Shown: positions 45,352-53,911 of the stretch, piece by piece
Layout of the letters: every line of letters starts with the position of its first letter
Position numbering within the stretch: the first letter of the stretch is position 1
DNA from: an uncultured Duodenibacillus sp.
GTDB taxonomy: Bacteria > Pseudomonadota > Gammaproteobacteria > Burkholderiales > Burkholderiaceae_F
DNA: 64,000 bases
Assembly (NCBI GenBank): GCA_944388865.1
Contig: CALXKM010000033.1
Location: 98,054 to 162,053 of the forward strand
Direction: 5' to 3'
The notes under the pieces: model-generated
The model's input: the letters and a program-made list of their open reading frames with translations, nothing else
Told to the model about the DNA's origin: nothing
Databases searched by the model: none
Translations under genes and position numbers: made by a program

Positions 45352-45362
45352 GACGTCGGTCC

Positions 45363-45812
45363 TTAGGTGTCGATAATCGAAATGCTCGCGTTCACAAGCC
45401 GCACTAGACTCACAAAGCCTGTTTCTTCATCAGTTGCCGATCCAAGCTCAAGCGTTCCCGTCACCTCGATGGCCTTGTTGGCCTGAACGAAGTCGCCCGG
45501 GTTTTTAAGGTAAACCACGATGATCGAATCTGGCCAGTCTTCGTCGCTGTTGCAAAACGGGCAGAGGTTGACGGGCGAGCGGGTAAGCACGAGAAATTTG
45601 GCATCAGCCTTAAGCGGCGGCGCCATGAAACCGCGCACCGAGGTGAGCTTGCCGTCGAGCGACTTCAGTTTGTCCGAAAACGTAATGCCAAGCACCGAGG
45701 CCGGGCCGTACATTTCATCAAATCCCAGCAAAACCGGCTCTGCAGCCTTTGCGGGAAGCATCAAGCCCGCAAGAGAGGCTGCAGCAGTGCAAAGCAATGT
45801 TCTGCGCTGCAT
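45363..45812 (-). CDS. exported protein with CPFC motif, partner of the ABC cluster
   Basis: A 149-aa protein with a signal peptide (MQRRTLLCTAAASLAGLMLP, cleavage after AKA), which also carries a twin arginine. The mature part contains a C-P-F-C motif in NLCPFCNSDEDWPDS (near 80-95), and strands following it resemble an OB-like domain (IIVVYLKNPG, IEVTGTLELG). I recall such domains in DUF3299-type proteins next to FtsX-type ABC genes. CxxC could bind zinc or do redox work. It lies 11 bases upstream of the ATPase gene. The longer frame to 45854 lacks a signal start. Confidence 0.7.
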   Translation of the reverse strand: MQRRTLLCTAAASLAGLMLPAKAAEPVLLGFDEMYGPASVLGITFSDKLKSLDGKLTSVRGFMAPPLKADAKFLVLTRSPVNLCPFCNSDEDWPDSIIVVYLKNPGDFVQANKAIEVTGTLELGSATDEETGFVSLVRLVNASISIIDT

Positions 45813-45849
45813 CGTCTGAAAATAAAAAAGTAAGTTTTGCGTCAAAAAT

Positions 45850-45928
45850 GGCACGCCCGGACTTTGCTCTGCAAGCTGCTCTTTGACAAGAAAGAGCTGA
45901 GCGTAGACGCAAAGTCCGCGTGCGTGCC
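45850..45928. other. long imperfect inverted repeat downstream of phoA
   Basis: GGCACGC-CCGGACTTTGC (45850-45867) pairs with GCAAAGTCCG-CGTGCGTGCC (45909-45928), with small bulges, and an inner AGCTGCTCTTT/AAAGAGCTGAGC hairpin lies between. It lies just after the phosphatase stop codon (minus strand) and before the next minus-strand gene, so it is probably the phosphatase terminator or a 3' protective structure. Confidence 0.6.
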
Positions 45929-45941
45929 GCTGTGTCGGAAT

Positions 45942-47681
45942 TTACTTGCCCAGAGCCAGAGCTTCAGCCATTACGCGGAAGATTTCCGTCGAGTTCATGA
46001 AGCCTTTGATCTCGTCAGCGTTCGGACCGCGAGCCGTGACGACGAGGTCATCGACCGTGTGCACGCCCTGAGGTTCATTGCGAGGCAGGTTGCCTTCAAC
46101 GAAATGAGCGCCCGGGATGTCCTTGTACTCGGCGTTGGCTACATACTCGCCTTTTTCGTTTTTGATGGCAGGCGTAAAGGTCTTGTCCTGGAACGGACGA
46201 TAGGTTTCGTAGTAGTCGGGATGAGCACCGAAGAACACGGCCAGACGCTTGTCAGGATAGAAGTTGTCCGGGAAGCCGTCCATGTCCTTGTCTTCATAGT
46301 GCGGGTAGCCGGCTTTGGCGTAGACGCCAACCTTTTCACGCAGATCGCGGCCTTCCTTCTTGTCGTCAATTGTGCCGGCCACAGCAATTGAGTGGGTGTG
46401 GTCGCCCGTGACGATCAAAAGCGTATCGGGATGTTCATCGCAGTACTTCTGTGCGGCTTCAACGACTTTGTCGAAAGCAATCGTTTCTGCGACGGAGCGC
46501 GTCCAGTCAAGCGGGTGCGAGAACTTGTCGACAAGACCGGCTTCGAGCATTAGGAAAAAGCCTTCTTTGTTCTTTTCGAGCACTTTAATGGCAGCCTGGA
46601 AGCTGTCGGTCAGATCAGGCTGATTGGGGAACTTCTTGACCGTGTTGCCCTTGAACTGGTGGCGGTCAAGCCAGCCGTCCATGTTGCCAGTGTGGAAAAG
46701 GCCGAGCAGGCGGTCAGACTTCTCAGCGGCCTTGAGCATGGCGTCGCGGTCGGTGACGAGCTCATAGCCGGCTTTCTGAAAGAGTTCGATGTAGTTGGTG
46801 TTGTCCTTGCGCTTGGAGCCGGCGGTGGACTTGGGCAGGAAGTAGGCCGAACCGCCGCCCAAGAGCACTTCGGGCTTGACGTCGTAGAACATGCCCACAA
46901 TATCGGCCTTATCGGCTCTGCGGCGGGTGTGCGAGACGACCGAGGCGGGCGTGGCGTCTTCGAGCTCAGCATCGCTCACGACGCCGACGGCCATGCCGGT
47001 CTTGCGGCGGATGAGCTCTGCAATGGTTTCCTGACGCGGATCGTCCTGCGTGGCCTTGGTGCGGTCAACATAAACACCCAGAGCGTTGACCGAAGACTTG
47101 TGGCCGGTCATGTAGGCCGAGGCGGTGTTGGCGCTGTCGGCGGCGATCGTATCAACCGAGCTCGTGCCGAGAAGGGCCATGTTGGGCATGTCGTCCATGG
47201 CAAGCGGAGCGTTGTACATGCCGTTGACTACGCCCTTGCTCATGATGCGGGCGGCCGTACGGTGGCCGACGCTTAGGCCGTCGGCAAGCAGCAGGATCAC
47301 GTTCTTGGCCTGGCGCTTCTTGGGCGTGTCGTAGATGTTCCAAACGACGGTCTTGCTGCCGCCCTTGCCCGAGACGGTCACCTTGTAGGTGCCGGGCTTT
47401 TTGATTTCGACTTCGCGCATCAAAACGGCGGAGGCGTTGGCATCAATTTCTTGGCCGATGAAAATTTCGTCGCCTGTCAGAACCTTGCGGTAGTCGGCGC
47501 CGTTGATTTCAATCTTGACGTCGCTGCGCTCGACCACTTTGTCGAGCTCAACCTTGAAATCAAAGCGCGCATTGGTCATGAAGCGGGCTTTGTCGACGGG
47601 ATAGATTTCGGCAGCCTGGGCGAGACTGCCCGCAAGCGCCAGAGCGGCTGCGGCCGCCGTAAAGGCAAATTTGGAATGCAT
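45942..47681 (-). CDS. alkaline phosphatase
   Basis: A 579-aa exported phosphomonoesterase. It has a Sec signal peptide (ends LAQAA near 24), an N-terminal domain of about 100 residues absent from E. coli PhoA, then the alkaline phosphatase fold. D134 (LLADGLSVG) binds metal, S183 in ADSANTAS is the phosphorylated serine, and DHTHS and the later TVDDLVVTARGP region complete the two-zinc site. It releases phosphate from organic esters in the periplasm. It is larger than PhoA (471), closer to the long PhoA-like group with an extra beta domain. It is divergent from the ketopantoate reductase gene. Confidence 0.92.
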   Translation of the reverse strand: MHSKFAFTAAAAALALAGSLAQAAEIYPVDKARFMTNARFDFKVELDKVVERSDVKIEINGADYRKVLTGDEIFIGQEIDANASAVLMREVEIKKPGTYKVTVSGKGGSKTVVWNIYDTPKKRQAKNVILLLADGLSVGHRTAARIMSKGVVNGMYNAPLAMDDMPNMALLGTSSVDTIAADSANTASAYMTGHKSSVNALGVYVDRTKATQDDPRQETIAELIRRKTGMAVGVVSDAELEDATPASVVSHTRRRADKADIVGMFYDVKPEVLLGGGSAYFLPKSTAGSKRKDNTNYIELFQKAGYELVTDRDAMLKAAEKSDRLLGLFHTGNMDGWLDRHQFKGNTVKKFPNQPDLTDSFQAAIKVLEKNKEGFFLMLEAGLVDKFSHPLDWTRSVAETIAFDKVVEAAQKYCDEHPDTLLIVTGDHTHSIAVAGTIDDKKEGRDLREKVGVYAKAGYPHYEDKDMDGFPDNFYPDKRLAVFFGAHPDYYETYRPFQDKTFTPAIKNEKGEYVANAEYKDIPGAHFVEGNLPRNEPQGVHTVDDLVVTARGPNADEIKGFMNSTEIFRVMAEALALGK

Positions 47682-47812
47682 GTCAATACTTTTCCGTGAG
47701 ATTGGTAAATGGAAGCGCTTGAAGATAAAGATGATTCAGCGCATTCGCTCAAGCAGTCTATGAGGCATGTATTGCACGTTTGTGATGCTTTTCTGACCAA
47801 TAAGTGACCGAA

Positions 47813-47828
47813 GTAGACAATTGTCTAC
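47813..47828. promoter_or_regulatory. perfect 16-base palindromic operator candidate
   Basis: GTAGACAATTGTCTAC is a perfect inverted repeat between the divergent alkaline phosphatase and ketopantoate reductase genes. Its size suits a dimeric GntR- or LysR-type repressor. Just before it, CTGACCA-ATAA-GTGACCG (47793-47810) is a weak 11-base-period direct repeat loosely like a Pho box. No regulator gene is adjacent. The remaining 47682-47946 sequence shows no gene. Confidence 0.55.
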
Positions 47829-47946
47829 ATATTGAGGCAAATTCCGAGGGCGACCGAAGCTGGCAGGGCAGTACAATTGGGCGCAAAACTTGGTCGAGAC
47901 GCTTATTTAGACCGCACAATCGAACGCAAGAGAGTGAAGCAGGCTT

Positions 47947-48873
47947 ATGCGAACCATCAAAAAAGCAGCCTTCATCGGCATGGGTGCTCTGGGAATTTTG
48001 TACGGAGCGATGATCTATCGGAAATTTGGTTCTGAGGCCATCACATTTCTGGCCGATGCCGGACGAATCAAGCGGTATCGCACAGATCCGCCGAAATTCA
48101 ATGGCGACATCTGCGGCTTTACGTTCTGCGAGCCTAGTAAATTCGAGGGCTATGCTGACTTTTTGGTATTTGGCGTCAAGGCAACGGCGCTTAAAGAAGC
48201 CATTGATGCCGTCAAGCTTCTCGTGGGGCCCGAGACGATCATTCTTTCGCTTTTAAACGGCATTTCAAGCGAAGAGATCATCGAGCGCGAAATCGGCTGC
48301 GGCACCATGGTGCACTGCGTTGCCCAGGGCATGGCTGCCAGGCGCACGGGAACTTCCGTGGTCTGCAAAAACCAAGGCGTCATTTGCTTGGGTGTTCCTC
48401 AGTCGCACCCCGAAAGGGCGCCCGCGCTTAAGGCAGTCGAGGACTTTTTCGACGCTTGCGGCATTCACTACGTGCACGAAGACGACATCGAAAGACGCAT
48501 CTGGTGCAAGTGGATGTTCAATATCGGCGTCAACCAGGTTGTGGCCGTGGTGGAGGGGAACTTTGCCAGCATTCAGCAGCCGGGGCCGGCAAGAGAGCGC
48601 TACATTGCCGCAATGAATGAAGTTGTTGAACTCGCGCAACGCCTGGGCGTGGACGTCACTCGAAAAGATCTTGAAGAGTATGTGAGGCTTGGCGATACGC
48701 TTGACCCCGAAGGGATGCCGAGCCTGCGGCAGGATACGCTTGCGCAGCGCTGCACTGAAGTCGATCTTTTCTCCGGCACTCTGATAGAGAAGGCGCATGC
48801 CGTTGGTTTGCATGTTCCTGTCAACGAGGCCCTTTACAGGGAGATCAAGGCAATTGAGGCTAGTTGGAAGTAA
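47947..48873 (+). CDS. panE: 2-dehydropantoate 2-reductase family protein
   Basis: A 308-aa NADPH-dependent reductase of the ketopantoate reductase (PanE/ApbA) family, making pantoate for coenzyme A. The Rossmann start is GMGALGILYG (about 11-20). The catalytic lysine is in WCKWMFNIGVNQ, and the C-terminal domain has SLRQDTLAQRCTEVDLFSG with the acidic catalytic residue. Many paralogues in this family act on other substrates, so the pantothenate role is likely but not certain. Confidence 0.82.
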   Translation: MRTIKKAAFIGMGALGILYGAMIYRKFGSEAITFLADAGRIKRYRTDPPKFNGDICGFTFCEPSKFEGYADFLVFGVKATALKEAIDAVKLLVGPETIILSLLNGISSEEIIEREIGCGTMVHCVAQGMAARRTGTSVVCKNQGVICLGVPQSHPERAPALKAVEDFFDACGIHYVHEDDIERRIWCKWMFNIGVNQVVAVVEGNFASIQQPGPARERYIAAMNEVVELAQRLGVDVTRKDLEEYVRLGDTLDPEGMPSLRQDTLAQRCTEVDLFSGTLIEKAHAVGLHVPVNEALYREIKAIEASWK

Positions 48874-48970
48874 GTTAAGGACTGTTGGTGGAAGTTGCAC
48901 AAAATTTGGCTATCTGTCCCCATCTTTGTTTAACATGATTTAATTTTTCCGTATTTTTGAAAGGAAAGAC

Positions 48971-49702
48971 ATGAGCGAAATGATAAATCTAGGCGATGTA
49001 TTAAGAAGCCACGTTTCCGTGCGTGAATTTGAAAATCGACCTGTTGAAAAAGATGTTCGGGACCGAATCCTGACGGCGGCCTTTGCAGCTTCGAGCACAT
49101 GTTTTTTGCAGTTGATCGACGTCATCCGCGTGACGGATCCAGAAAAGCGCCAGGCTCTGATGCATTTGTCGGGCGAACAGTCTCATGTTGCCGCTGCTCC
49201 CGAATTCTGGGTGTTTTGCGCAGACTATCGCCGCGACGCACAGCTTGTTCCCGAGGCCGATCTGGGCTGGACAGAGCAGCTCGTGGCAAGTTGCCTTGAT
49301 GCAGGCATCTGTGCCCAAAGTGCGATGGCTGCGCTTGAAGCCGAGGGGTTGGGGGGCGTCTTCGTGGGAGGACTGAGAAACGGCATTGAGGAGGTTGACA
49401 AGCTTTTGCAGCTGCCTCAGCATGTTGTTCCGCTGCTTGGCCTATCTTTTGGCTATCCTGCCTACAAAAATGAGCTCAAGCCGCGTCTTCCTCAGGCTGT
49501 GACTGTTATGGAGAACAACTACTGCGAGGTCAACCCTGAGACCATTGCCGACTACGATGCGCGCATGCGCGAGTATTTCGCTTCGCGAAGCCGCAATCCT
49601 CGCGAGGATACCTGGATCAACGGCATATCGGGCATTCTTAAACGCGAGCGGCGTCCGTTCGTGCGGGAGTTTCTCCAGAAAAAAGGTTTTGCAGTAAAAT
49701 AA
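48971..49702 (+). CDS. nitroreductase family FMN-dependent oxidoreductase (NfsA-like)
   Basis: A 243-aa flavoprotein that reduces nitro, quinone or similar compounds with NAD(P)H. The FMN-site SVREFENRPV near 15-24, AAFAASSTCFLQ, the GLGGVFVGGLRNG segment and GLSFGYPAY follow the NfsA/FRP branch. Its C-terminal arm (about 190-243) is the usual dimer extension. AAAGGAAAG precedes the ATG. The neighbouring genes give no hint of the substrate. Confidence 0.87.
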   Translation: MSEMINLGDVLRSHVSVREFENRPVEKDVRDRILTAAFAASSTCFLQLIDVIRVTDPEKRQALMHLSGEQSHVAAAPEFWVFCADYRRDAQLVPEADLGWTEQLVASCLDAGICAQSAMAALEAEGLGGVFVGGLRNGIEEVDKLLQLPQHVVPLLGLSFGYPAYKNELKPRLPQAVTVMENNYCEVNPETIADYDARMREYFASRSRNPREDTWINGISGILKRERRPFVREFLQKKGFAVK

Positions 49703-49915
49703 CGTGCCTTTGTACTATTGTTCATACAAAAGTCTGCGGCCGCGCCTAGATGAGTCCGCAGACATCTCAACATATTGCAAAGACTCTTTCGACTGCTCAA
49801 AAAAATAATAAAACATATTTGCAGTCCAAGGCCGCGCAGGGCAAAAGATTCCGGCGCGGTTTTTCTTTCCAGTGGTTTTTGAAGCTCTTTGTGGGTTTTT
49901 TCGCTTTTAATTGGT

Positions 49916-50551
49916 ATGTTTTTCCGTTTTCTTATGTTTGCCTTCGGTCTTCTTGTTCTGGCCACAGGCATTTCCACCGTTACGCATGCTGGACTCGGAA
50001 CAGGAACCGTGAGCTCGGCGGCCATTGTGCTTTCTCAGCAGACGGGACTGAGCATCGGCTTTTTTGTTTTTGCTACAAATGCCTTTTTCTTCGTACTGCA
50101 GACCATCGTTGATCACAAGGGATTTTTCATCAAGGCCTTCAAACAGCTTCCCGTCTGTGCGCTTTTCGGCGCAGTTTTTGATCTGGCCATGTGGGCGACA
50201 TCCTTTCTTGAGCCCTCGAGTTACGCCCTGAAGCTATTTCAGGTTTGCGCAGGCACGATTTTGACGGGGCTTGGCATCTCAGGCATGGTCTACGCTAGGC
50301 TTTTCATTCTGCCGCCTGAAGGCTTCGTGCTTTCTGTGATGAACCGCTGGGGCGGGTCGTTTGGAACGCTGCGCATGGGAGTAGACGTTTTCATCGTCTC
50401 GGCAGCGGCAATTATGAGCCTTTTGTTTTTTGGCACCATTGTTGGGTTGCGTGAAGGCACTCTCATTACGGCTCTCGGGTCGGGGCGCGCAGCAAATGTC
50501 TTTCTTAAGATTTGGGGACGACTTTTTCCGAAACATCGTCCGATTGACTAA
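49916..50551 (+). CDS. YczE/YyaS-like integral membrane protein
   Basis: A 211-aa membrane protein with five hydrophobic segments, beginning FAFGLLVLATGISTVTHAGLGTG, the hallmark of the YczE/YitT-like family. The function is unknown; relatives are reported near surfactin and thiamine loci in Firmicutes. Start ATG 49916 is chosen at the first membrane segment. No good ribosome site is visible, and GTG 49889 is an alternative. It is convergent with the TSUP gene. Confidence 0.78.
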   Translation: MFFRFLMFAFGLLVLATGISTVTHAGLGTGTVSSAAIVLSQQTGLSIGFFVFATNAFFFVLQTIVDHKGFFIKAFKQLPVCALFGAVFDLAMWATSFLEPSSYALKLFQVCAGTILTGLGISGMVYARLFILPPEGFVLSVMNRWGGSFGTLRMGVDVFIVSAAAIMSLLFFGTIVGLREGTLITALGSGRAANVFLKIWGRLFPKHRPID

Positions 50552-50574
50552 CTCGAGAGTGTCTTTGCCGGGAT

Positions 50575-51330
50575 TTATAGTGCGGCAAAAAGAAGCTCTC
50601 TAGCAATAAGGCTCAGGCCGCCGCCGATCATGAGCCACAAAAGCAGTCGGCGAAAGGCGCCATCGGAGAGCCGTTTGTAGAGTGCAACACCGATTTGCGC
50701 GGCGATGAGCGTAGAGGGAATGGCAATGGCCATCAAGCCGAGCGTATCAAGCGTAAAGTAGCCGCGCCACAAATACACTGCGCAGGCCAGTCCCAGAATA
50801 ATGACGTTGAAGGGACGCAATATAGCGCTTGTTTCCTGTTTGTTCCAGGGCTGCAGCGCTGCCCACATCGTGGGCAGCACTCCCGACAGAGAGGCTGCCC
50901 CTCCCAGAAGTCCGCTTGCAAAGCCCACCAGAGCATCAAGCACGGGGTGATCCTTGTTCATTTGCGGCAGAGAATGCTTGGCAATCAGAAAAGCTCCGTA
51001 AAGGAGCATCAGGCAGGCAATCGTGATCTTTATTGTCGAGGCGTCGACCCAAAACAAAATATAAGTGCCCAGCGGCATTGCAAACAGCGCCGGCAGAAGA
51101 AATCTAGGAAGTCTGCGAAATCCCTTGGACAGGCCGCTTCGGGTGAGCCACAAGCTTTGCACGCCGCTGATGACCGACATGGCCGCTACAATCGGAACGG
51201 CTTGTTCGGCAGGCATGGCCTGAAGCCAGATGCCAAGCGACATTAAAGCTGTTCCAAAGCCAGCCAGTCCGTTGACGAAGCCTCCGGCGGCTGCTCCGAG
51301 TACAACGCAGATGATGATTTCCCATTGCAT
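50575..51330 (-). CDS. TSUP family (TauE/SafE) permease
   Basis: A 251-aa permease with about eight hydrophobic segments and the TSUP repeat signatures (GGFVNGLAGFGTALMSLG near the N-terminus; GFASGLLGGAASLSGVLPTMW in the second half). Members move sulfite, sulfoacetate or related anions. The gene lies downstream of nth, on the same strand. The ATG at 51330 (MQWEIIICVV) is preferred over 51366, since the first helix begins there. Confidence 0.85.
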   Translation of the reverse strand: MQWEIIICVVLGAAAGGFVNGLAGFGTALMSLGIWLQAMPAEQAVPIVAAMSVISGVQSLWLTRSGLSKGFRRLPRFLLPALFAMPLGTYILFWVDASTIKITIACLMLLYGAFLIAKHSLPQMNKDHPVLDALVGFASGLLGGAASLSGVLPTMWAALQPWNKQETSAILRPFNVIILGLACAVYLWRGYFTLDTLGLMAIAIPSTLIAAQIGVALYKRLSDGAFRRLLLWLMIGGGLSLIARELLFAAL

Positions 51331-51369
51331 GACGGTTGTGATGATTGCGACAAAAATTTTGCTCAAAGA

Positions 51370-52002
51370 CTAAAGATTTTTGTCCTTATACTCGCACAGA
51401 TCTGAAATAGGACATTGCGCACACTGTGGGTTTCTAGCTGTGCAGCAATAGCGTCCGTGCAGCAAAATCCAGTGATGTGCGTCAACCAGCAGATCAGAGG
51501 CAAGGTGCTTTTCAAGAAAAGCTCCGACAGCTGCAGGCGTTTTCGCTCGAGACAATCCGGTGCGGTTGGAAACTCGGAAGATATGCGTGTCGACTGCCAT
51601 TAGGGGTTTGCCGAAGGCGACGTTGAGCACGACTTTGGCCGTTTTTTCGCCCACGCCAGGCAGACAAACGAGTTGTTCGAATTCCTCGGGCACGTGTCCG
51701 GCGTACTTCTCGCACAAGATGCGCGAGGCTTCGACTGAGTGCTTGGCCTTTGCTCGAAAAAGTCCTAGGGTTTTAATAAAAGGTTCAACCTCTTCGGGCG
51801 TCAAAGCAGCCATGGCTTGAGGGGTCGGAGCTTTTGCAAAAAGCGCTGGCGTTACGGCATTGACCTTTTGGTCGGTGGTTTGCGCCGAAAGCATGACCGC
51901 AATCAAAAGCTCAAAGGGGGAGTTGAAGTTGAGTTCGCTTTTGGGCGCAGGGCGCAAAGCCGCCAGTCTCCGTACGATTTCATCACGAATGGCGTCGTTC
52001 AC
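51370..52002 (-). CDS. nth: endonuclease III
   Basis: A 210-aa bifunctional DNA glycosylase/AP lyase for oxidised pyrimidines. It has the helix-hairpin-helix CLPGVGEKTAKVVLN with the catalytic Lys, the Asp in AVDTHIFRV, and the C-terminal C-x6-C-x2-C-x5-C [4Fe-4S] loop (CTARNPQCAQCPISDLC). It starts with GTG at 52002. The ribosome site AAGGAGG is made by the last codons of rnfB, so the two genes are coupled; this pairing is typical of proteobacteria. Confidence 0.95.
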   Translation of the reverse strand: MNDAIRDEIVRRLAALRPAPKSELNFNSPFELLIAVMLSAQTTDQKVNAVTPALFAKAPTPQAMAALTPEEVEPFIKTLGLFRAKAKHSVEASRILCEKYAGHVPEEFEQLVCLPGVGEKTAKVVLNVAFGKPLMAVDTHIFRVSNRTGLSRAKTPAAVGAFLEKHLASDLLVDAHHWILLHGRYCCTARNPQCAQCPISDLCEYKDKNL

Positions 52003-52004
52003 AA

Positions 52005-52595
52005 TCAGCCTCCTTTTGCTGAGCAGGTGGAGGCTTTTTGCAGAACTGCAGCCAGAATGTCTGCGCGCATTGCCGAATCGTGCTGCACGGCTTGCGTATT
52101 TGCTTCTTTGATGCGTCTGCGCCTTTGCTGCGCTTGGCGATAGCGTTCGCGGGCGGCCATGGCATCGAGCTTTGTCCAGGGCCGATCAGATTCAATCATG
52201 TCGATGGCATTGACGGGACAAGCGCACACGCACAGACCGCAACCCGTGCAGGCCTCTTCAATGACTGCAAAAAGATGCTTGGCAACGCCGCTGACGACAT
52301 CAACCGGACAGGCGGCAGCGCAAAGCGCGCAACCAATGCAGTCGTGTGCTCTGATGCGGGCAGTGCTGTAGGGAAGTTCGCGGCCATACTCAGGGTCGAG
52401 CTCACACTTCGGAAGTCCTGTGGCACGAGCGAGTTTCTCGATGCCGGCAGCGCCGCCCGGCGCGCACCGATTGATTGGTGCACGACCTTCGCTGATGGCC
52501 GCAGCATACTGCGCGCATCCGTCAAAACCGCATTGTCGGCACTGCGTTTGGGGAAGCAATATTTCTATGGCGCAAGCCTCTACTGGCAAAGTCAT
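52005..52595 (-). CDS. rnfB: RnfB-type ferredoxin, short form
   Basis: A 196-aa iron-sulfur protein with an N-terminal RnfB [4Fe-4S] motif (LLPQTQCRQCGFDGC..C) and two tandem ferredoxin [4Fe-4S] motifs in the middle (CIGCALCAAACP and CTGCGLCVCACP). It lacks the N-terminal membrane helix of RnfB in full Rnf complexes, and no rnfACDGE genes are in the window. In betaproteobacteria such soluble RnfB copies sit beside nth. Its electron partners are unknown; the adjacent fpr and fdxA are candidates. A basic C-terminal tail (QAQQRRRRIKEA) is present. Confidence 0.88.
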   Translation of the reverse strand: MTLPVEACAIEILLPQTQCRQCGFDGCAQYAAAISEGRAPINRCAPGGAAGIEKLARATGLPKCELDPEYGRELPYSTARIRAHDCIGCALCAAACPVDVVSGVAKHLFAVIEEACTGCGLCVCACPVNAIDMIESDRPWTKLDAMAARERYRQAQQRRRRIKEANTQAVQHDSAMRADILAAVLQKASTCSAKGG

Positions 52596-52612
52596 AAATC
52601 AAGCAAACCAAC

Positions 52613-52655
52613 GAAAGAAGGCGCCGCAGGATTTCGGGCATATCCGTGCGGCGCG
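52613..52655 (-). terminator. terminator of fpr
   Basis: On the minus strand GCGCCGCA (52654-52647) pairs with TGCGGCGC (52628-52621) with an inner GAT/ATC, followed by CTTCTTTCGTT. It separates fpr from rnfB. Confidence 0.6.
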
Positions 52656-52728
52656 GCAGGCAAAAAAGCCGGAAAAATTATCGGTTGCGGTGCTGATGCG
52701 TTTTTAAAGAGCATCGCAAGGAAAACTT

Positions 52729-53463
52729 TTACATCCAAAAATTTTCAACGAGCATTTGACCGGGTCTGCCGCCGCGAGGAGTGACGAAGCCGCGCTCCTT
52801 GAGTGCGCTGCGCACAGATTTGACCATGGCGGGATTGCCGCAAATCATCACGCGCGAAGTCGAGGGATCAAGCTTGATGTCTGCGGTCTTTTCGATGAGC
52901 CCGCAAGAGAGCGCATCCGGAATGCGCTGGTTGATCAATGCACCCTTTTCTCGCGTCACGCAGGCCATGACCTGAAGCTTGCTGCTTTTGACGATGTAGT
53001 GCCCGACATACTGCGTTTCGTTCCAGGTTCGCACGCCGTGGACCAAGACAATGTTTTCGTATTTCTCAGTGATGGCCGGATCGCTGGCAACGGCAACAAA
53101 TGAGGCGACGCCCGTACCGGTGGCAAAAAGCCACAAATCTTTGCCGCCTTCTTCGAGACGGCTTTCGAGGAGCATGCCCATCATTTCCGTGTCGAGCATC
53201 AGCTCGTCTCCCTTTTTTAGCGAGCAAAGCTTAGGCGATACAGCGCCGCCCTTGACGCGGGCAATGAAAAGACCAATGGTTGGGGAGCCGGTAGGCGTTG
53301 CAATTGAGTAGCAGCGCCATTCGCTTTCGGAGGCTCCGGGCAGCGCTACGCGGGCAAACTCTCCGGTTTTCCAGCTCGTGCCTTCGGGGACAGCTAAATC
53401 CAGACGCACAACATTGTCGGCAACTTGAACGGCTTCAAGCACCTTGGTACGAACTTCAGCCAT
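52729..53463 (-). CDS. fpr: ferredoxin-NADP reductase
   Basis: A 244-aa FAD enzyme that exchanges electrons between NADPH and ferredoxin or flavodoxin. FAD-binding RCYSIATP is read as WRCYSIATPTG near 55-65, the NADP-binding FATGTGVASFVAVA near 115-128, and the C-terminus has MICGNPAMVKSVRSALKERG. GAGGAG precedes the ATG at 53463. It lies 124 bases downstream of fdxA, so the reductase and its partner ferredoxin are probably functionally linked. Confidence 0.93.
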   Translation of the reverse strand: MAEVRTKVLEAVQVADNVVRLDLAVPEGTSWKTGEFARVALPGASESEWRCYSIATPTGSPTIGLFIARVKGGAVSPKLCSLKKGDELMLDTEMMGMLLESRLEEGGKDLWLFATGTGVASFVAVASDPAITEKYENIVLVHGVRTWNETQYVGHYIVKSSKLQVMACVTREKGALINQRIPDALSCGLIEKTADIKLDPSTSRVMICGNPAMVKSVRSALKERGFVTPRGGRPGQMLVENFWM

Positions 53464-53587
53464 GCAAATACTCCTCATGCAGCATACAAATCGCTAAGCC
53501 GGATCGATTGAGACGGCTTGAGATAAGCTCTGGCAGTTCAGATTTCGCTCAAGAAAGACTCAGCTGCGCCGCCAGAGTTGAAAACAA

Positions 53588-53911
53588 TCAACGCTTCAGA
53601 TACTGCCGTTTATTGGGAACGCCAACCCATTGATCGGCATCATCAGGATAGGGCTTCTTGCGGGTGATGGAAGGCCACTGGTGGGCAAGCTCAGCATTGA
53701 TCTGAATGAAGTCAAGCTGATCTTCAGGGACATCTTCTTCGGCAAAGATGGCTGCCTCGGGGCATTCAGGTACGCAAACGGCGCAGTCAATGCACTCGTC
53801 GGGATCAATCACAAGGAAATTGGGGCCTTCATGAAAGCAGTCGACAGGGCAAACGTCAACACAGTCAGTACGTTTGCAGTTGATGCATGCTTCGCAGACA
53901 ACGTGGGTCAT
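53588..53911 (-). CDS. fdxA: 7Fe ferredoxin FdxA
   Basis: A 107-aa ferredoxin of the azotobacter type. The N-terminal cysteine run [20 protein letters not shown] carries a [3Fe-4S] and part of a [4Fe-4S] cluster, and [12 protein letters not shown] carries the rest. It ends with a helical tail of about 40 residues. It shuttles low-potential electrons, probably via the neighbouring fpr. A FIXL-type regulator is not visible; the promoter lies in 53912-54160, which contains no gene. Confidence 0.94.
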   Translation of the reverse strand: MTHVVCEACINCKRTDCVDVCPVDCFHEGPNFLVIDPDECIDCAVCVPECPEAAIFAEEDVPEDQLDFIQINAELAHQWPSITRKKPYPDDADQWVGVPNKRQYLKR

